Assembly (NCBI GenBank): GCA_020636375.1
Contig: JACJXZ010000017.1
Span: 171,199 to 235,198 of the forward strand
Direction of reading: 5' to 3'
Source: Lewinellaceae bacterium
GTDB lineage: Bacteria; Bacteroidota; Bacteroidia; Chitinophagales; Saprospiraceae
DNA: 64,000 nucleotides
Shown here: in pieces, positions 60,903 through 64,000 of the stretch
Position numbering within the stretch: the first letter of the stretch is position 1
How the letters are laid out: each line of letters starts with the position of its first letter
Made by a program: the position numbers and the translations under genes
Notes under the pieces: generated by a model
Told to the model about the DNA's origin: nothing
Seen by the model: the letters and a program-made list of their open reading frames with translations, nothing else
The model's database searches: none

Positions 60903-60977
60903 GGGGGCAGTTTTCAGGGCAATTGTTGGATGGCTTGATGATTTGCGAACAACGAACAGCGAATTCTGAACAACGCC

Positions 60978-62435
60978 TCAAATACCCCCAAAACACAGGT
61001 ACTTCACCTCCATAAACTCCTCCAGCCCGTATTTGGAGCCCTCGCGGCCGATGCCGCTCTCCTTCACCCCGCCGAAGGGCGCCACCGCCGTGGAGATCAT
61101 GCCGGTATTGATGCCGACCATGCCGTATTCCAGGGCTTCGGCCACGCGCCATACCCGGCCTACGTCCCGGCCGTAGAAGTAGGCAGCCAGGCCATACTGG
61201 GTAGCATTGGCAGCGGCGACCACTTCCAGTTCGTCCTGGAAGCGGTAGACCGGAGCGACCGGGCCGAAGATTTCTTCGTTCGTCACCCGCATGCCGGCGT
61301 TGACGTTGGCCAGCACGGTGGGTTCGTAGAAGGTGCCGCCCAACTCGTGCCGCCGGCCGCCGGTGACGACGGAGGCGCCCTTTTCGACGGCGTCCGCCAC
61401 CAGCGTTTCCACCTTTTCCAGCCCCGCCTGGTTGATGAGCGGGCCGATGACGACGCCCTCCTCCACACCTGGCCCCACCTTCTGTTCTTTGACTTTTTTG
61501 GCGAGTTTCTCCACGAACTCGCCGTAGATAGTGTCCTGGGCATAGAGCCGGTTAGCGCAGACGCAGGTCTGCCCGGCATTGCGGTACTTGGAAGCGATGG
61601 CGCCCTCCACGGCGGCGTCGATGTCGGCGTCGTCGAAGACGATGAAGGGGGCGTTGCCGCCCAGCTCCAGCCCGACCTTTTTGACCGTGCCGGCGCACTG
61701 CTCCATCAGCAGCTTGCCGACCCTGGTGGATCCGGTAAAGGAAAGCTTGCGGACGATGGGGTTGGCGGTCAGCTCTCCGCCCACCTCTGCCGGGGAGTTG
61801 GTAGTGATGACGTTGAAAACCCCGGGCGGAAAGCCCGCCTGGCTCGCCAGCTCGGCCAGGGCGAGGGCAGAGAGGGGCGTATCCTGTGCCGGCTTGGCCA
61901 CCACGGTACAGCCCGCCGCCAGGGCGGGTGCCACCTTGCGGGTGATCATGGCGTTGGGGAAGTTCCAGGGCGTGATGGCCGCCACCACGCCAATAGGCTG
62001 TTTGATCACCACGATGCGCTTGTCGGCCCCGTGGCCGGGGATGACGTCGCCGTAGGCCCGTTTGGCCTCTTCGGCAAACCACTCTACAAAGGAAGCCCCG
62101 TATTTGATCTCCCCTTTGGCTTCCGGCAGCGGCTTGCCCTGCTCGGTGGTGAGGATGAGGCCGAGGTCATCCACATTAGCCATTTGCAGCTCGTACCAGC
62201 GGCGGAGGATGGCGGCGCGTTCGCCGGCTGTTTTGGCCTTCCATTCCGGCAGGGCGGCGTTGGCGGCTTCGATGGCGCGTTTGGTTTCGATGGCGCCCAT
62301 GTCGGGCACCTCCGTGATGAGGGCGCCGTTGGCGGGGTTCCGGATGGGGTAGGTTTTGTCGTTTTCGGCATCGGCCCAGCCACCGTTGATGAAGGCTTTG
62401 TTTTGGAAGAGGGTGGGGTTTTGGAGGGAGATCAT
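60978..62435 (-). CDS. gabD: NAD(P)-dependent succinate-semialdehyde dehydrogenase
   Basis: 485 residues from the ATG of MISLQNPTLFQNKAFINGGW (a frame extending 14 codons further is not family-like). Aldehyde dehydrogenase motifs: PWNFPNAMITRKVAPALAAG, LSFTGSTRVGKLLMEQCAGT, the Glu of GLELGGNAPFIVFDD and the catalytic Cys in NAGQTCVCANRLY, with EEIFGPVAPVYRF. Closest in pattern to GabD, which converts succinate semialdehyde to succinate. It lies alone between the permease pair and the MATE gene. Cytosolic. Confidence 0.93.
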   Translation of the reverse strand: MISLQNPTLFQNKAFINGGWADAENDKTYPIRNPANGALITEVPDMGAIETKRAIEAANAALPEWKAKTAGERAAILRRWYELQMANVDDLGLILTTEQGKPLPEAKGEIKYGASFVEWFAEEAKRAYGDVIPGHGADKRIVVIKQPIGVVAAITPWNFPNAMITRKVAPALAAGCTVVAKPAQDTPLSALALAELASQAGFPPGVFNVITTNSPAEVGGELTANPIVRKLSFTGSTRVGKLLMEQCAGTVKKVGLELGGNAPFIVFDDADIDAAVEGAIASKYRNAGQTCVCANRLYAQDTIYGEFVEKLAKKVKEQKVGPGVEEGVVIGPLINQAGLEKVETLVADAVEKGASVVTGGRRHELGGTFYEPTVLANVNAGMRVTNEEIFGPVAPVYRFQDELEVVAAANATQYGLAAYFYGRDVGRVWRVAEALEYGMVGINTGMISTAVAPFGGVKESGIGREGSKYGLEEFMEVKYLCFGGI

Positions 62436-62619
62436 AGGCTTTCTGTTTTTGATGAAGATGATCATGTTGCAATGCATTTTAGAAACCGCCGATCTTCCAG
62501 AAAAATTCGCCTCCCTCCTGCTTTTGTACTAACTTGCGGCCTCTTTCAAATTAAGGGGTTTGGGGGGTTTGGAAATAAATAGGCTACTAATCCCGAACTC
62601 ACGTTAAACAACCTGACCG

Positions 62620-63939
62620 ATGTGGCGCGAAATCCGGCAAACCTTAAAACTGGGCTGGCCGATCATCCTGGGCAACCTCTCCCAGATGGTGCTCGGCGTC
62701 ATCGACAGCGCCATGGTGGGTGCCATCCACAGCAGCCAGCTGGCCGCCGCTTCGTTTGTCAATAACATCATCACCTTACCCCTCATCCTTGGCATCGGGC
62801 TGACGATGGCCATCTCCCCTCTGGTGGCCAACGCCCTGGGCGAAGGCGATACCGACAAGCCCCTGCGCATCCTCTACAACGGCATGTGGATCGTGGGCCT
62901 GGCTTCCCTTGCCATGGCGCTGGCTCTGCACCTGGGCGAGGGCATCGTTTATCATATGGGGCAGGACCGCATCGTTGCCGACCTTTCCGGCCCGTATCTG
63001 AAATGGATGGCCTGGGGCATGGTCCCCATGTCCCTGTTCATGGCGATGAAGCAGTTTGCCGACGGCCTGGGCAAAACGCGACTGCCCATGTACCTGGCCC
63101 TGCTGTCGATCCCCATCAACGTGCTGGTCAACTACGCCTTCATCTTCGGAAAGTGGGGTGCCCCCCGCATGGAACTGGAAGGAGCAGGGGTAGGAACGCT
63201 GGTGTCGAGGGTAGTGATCATGATCGGCATCGCCCTTCTCATTTTCAGAGGCAGGGATTTTGCGCCTTATCGGCAGCATTTGAGGGAACAACTGCGATTC
63301 CGGGCGGACCGCATGCGCGACGTCATCCGCATCGGCGTTCCTTCCAGCCTGCAGTACGGCATGGAGTCGGCCTCTTTCGCGCTCTCCGGCATCATGGCCG
63401 GCTGGCTGGGATACATCCAGCAGGCCGCCCACCAGATCGCCCTGGGCTACGCGTCCATCACGTTTATGGTATCCCTGGGCATCAGCGCCGCCGGCAGCAT
63501 CCGGGTGGCCTTTGCCCACGGGCGCGGCAACTGGAAGCAGGCCAGGCACATCGGCACGACCACCATAGCCATGGCCGTCGCTTATGGTTTAACCTGCGCC
63601 TTGGCCTTCATCGCCGGCCGCCATCATCTGCCCCTGTTGTTCAACGACGAAGCGCCCGTCCTGGAATTTGCGGCCATGCTAATGCTTTTTGCAGCGGTAT
63701 TTCAAATTTCGGATTCCGTGCAGGCCGTCGGGGTCGGGCTGCTGCGCGGCATCCAGGATGTGCGCATCCCCACCGCCTTTGTAGCCCTGGCCTACTGGGG
63801 CATCGGCATTCCGGCGGGCTATGCCCTGGCATTTAAGGCAGGCTGGGATATAGCCGGCATCTGGACGGGCTTCGTGTGCGGCCTCAGTGCCAGCGCCGCC
63901 CTGCTGAGCTTCCGTTTCCACCGGCTCACCAAGCACTGA
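62620..63939 (+). CDS. MATE family efflux transporter
   Basis: 439 residues with 12 predicted transmembrane helices in two bundles. Start region has WPIILGNLSQMVLGVIDSAM with the MATE signature and second-bundle region GVPSSLQYGMESASFALSGI with AISAAGSIRVAFAHGRG-like sequence. Both half domains look intact. It would export drugs, cations or metabolites using Na+ or H+. Substrate not determinable. It is divergent from gabD. Confidence 0.93.
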   Translation: MWREIRQTLKLGWPIILGNLSQMVLGVIDSAMVGAIHSSQLAAASFVNNIITLPLILGIGLTMAISPLVANALGEGDTDKPLRILYNGMWIVGLASLAMALALHLGEGIVYHMGQDRIVADLSGPYLKWMAWGMVPMSLFMAMKQFADGLGKTRLPMYLALLSIPINVLVNYAFIFGKWGAPRMELEGAGVGTLVSRVVIMIGIALLIFRGRDFAPYRQHLREQLRFRADRMRDVIRIGVPSSLQYGMESASFALSGIMAGWLGYIQQAAHQIALGYASITFMVSLGISAAGSIRVAFAHGRGNWKQARHIGTTTIAMAVAYGLTCALAFIAGRHHLPLLFNDEAPVLEFAAMLMLFAAVFQISDSVQAVGVGLLRGIQDVRIPTAFVALAYWGIGIPAGYALAFKAGWDIAGIWTGFVCGLSASAALLSFRFHRLTKH

Positions 63940-63954
63940 GCAACGTGTTGTCCT

Positions 63955-64000
63955 GTCCCCTCTCTCCCCCCTTCCCCCCCCCTCCCCCTCTCCCCCCCCC
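63955..64000. repeat. C-rich low-complexity tract at the window end
   Basis: From 63957 onward the sequence is almost wholly C with few T, ending in nine Cs. Such tracts are common where an assembly ends; a real sequence cannot be told from noise here. Confidence 0.7.

Overview
The window is chromosomal DNA from a high-GC member of the Bacteroidota, most likely a Saprospiria-type organism (Lewinella/Haliscomenobacter-like). Evidence: several TAnnTTTG (-7) promoter boxes and no obvious Shine-Dalgarno dependence, a type IX secretion (T9SS) C-terminal sorting domain, a three-subunit SdhCAB with a single di-heme cytochrome b, many FtsX/MacB-like permeases of about 800 residues without an ATPase, lipoprotein and GAF proteins typical of the group, and intergenic runs of the CCACnAAGnCAC type. 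This placement rests on gene content; no rRNA or tRNA gene was found.

Layout. 0-1.8 kb: a DndC-like PAPS-reductase gene overlapping an HNH endonuclease gene, both broken by single-base length changes, most in homopolymers. 1.9-14 kb: cytochrome P450, a GAF protein, a DUF2807 protein, a MarR regulator with two matching operator palindromes and an S41 peptidase, an SMP-30-like lipoprotein, two MDR dehydrogenases, and remnants of a phytase and an alpha/beta hydrolase. 14.5-18.6 kb: an orphan TonB plug protein and an iron-uptake operon (DtxR-box promoter, membrane-anchored DtxR-FeoA-FeoA protein, FeoB encoded in two pieces). 18.7-31 kb: Uma2 nuclease, lipoproteins, an FtsX permease behind 22 copies of an 8-bp repeat, an ECF sigma factor with a membrane/beta-barrel partner, and secreted proteins of unknown function. 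31-34.6 kb: sdhCAB. 34.8-42.5 kb: DUF4058, an MBL-rhodanese sulfur enzyme, Dps, and a decayed duplication. 42.6-50 kb: OmpA protein, coiled-coil/HhH protein, flavin monooxygenase, solo m5C methyltransferase, AraC regulator, large membrane protein. 50-56 kb: two genes with effector-associated (EAD-like) domains, one fused to transmembrane helices and a truncated P-loop NTPase in an AT-rich patch, a T9SS-sorted secreted protein and an RluA pseudouridine synthase. 56-64 kb: two more FtsX permeases, succinate-semialdehyde dehydrogenase, a MATE transporter, and a C-rich tract at the very end.

Most genes look like core or ordinary accessory metabolism. The unusual content is in the joints between genes: at least three short inverted-repeat elements flanked by 8-10 bp direct repeats (MITE-like), a second structured element family present twice, octamer and 38-bp tandem repeats, and remnants of defence or conflict genes (PAPS reductase/HNH, EAD-STAND, AAA ATPase, solo methyltransferase).
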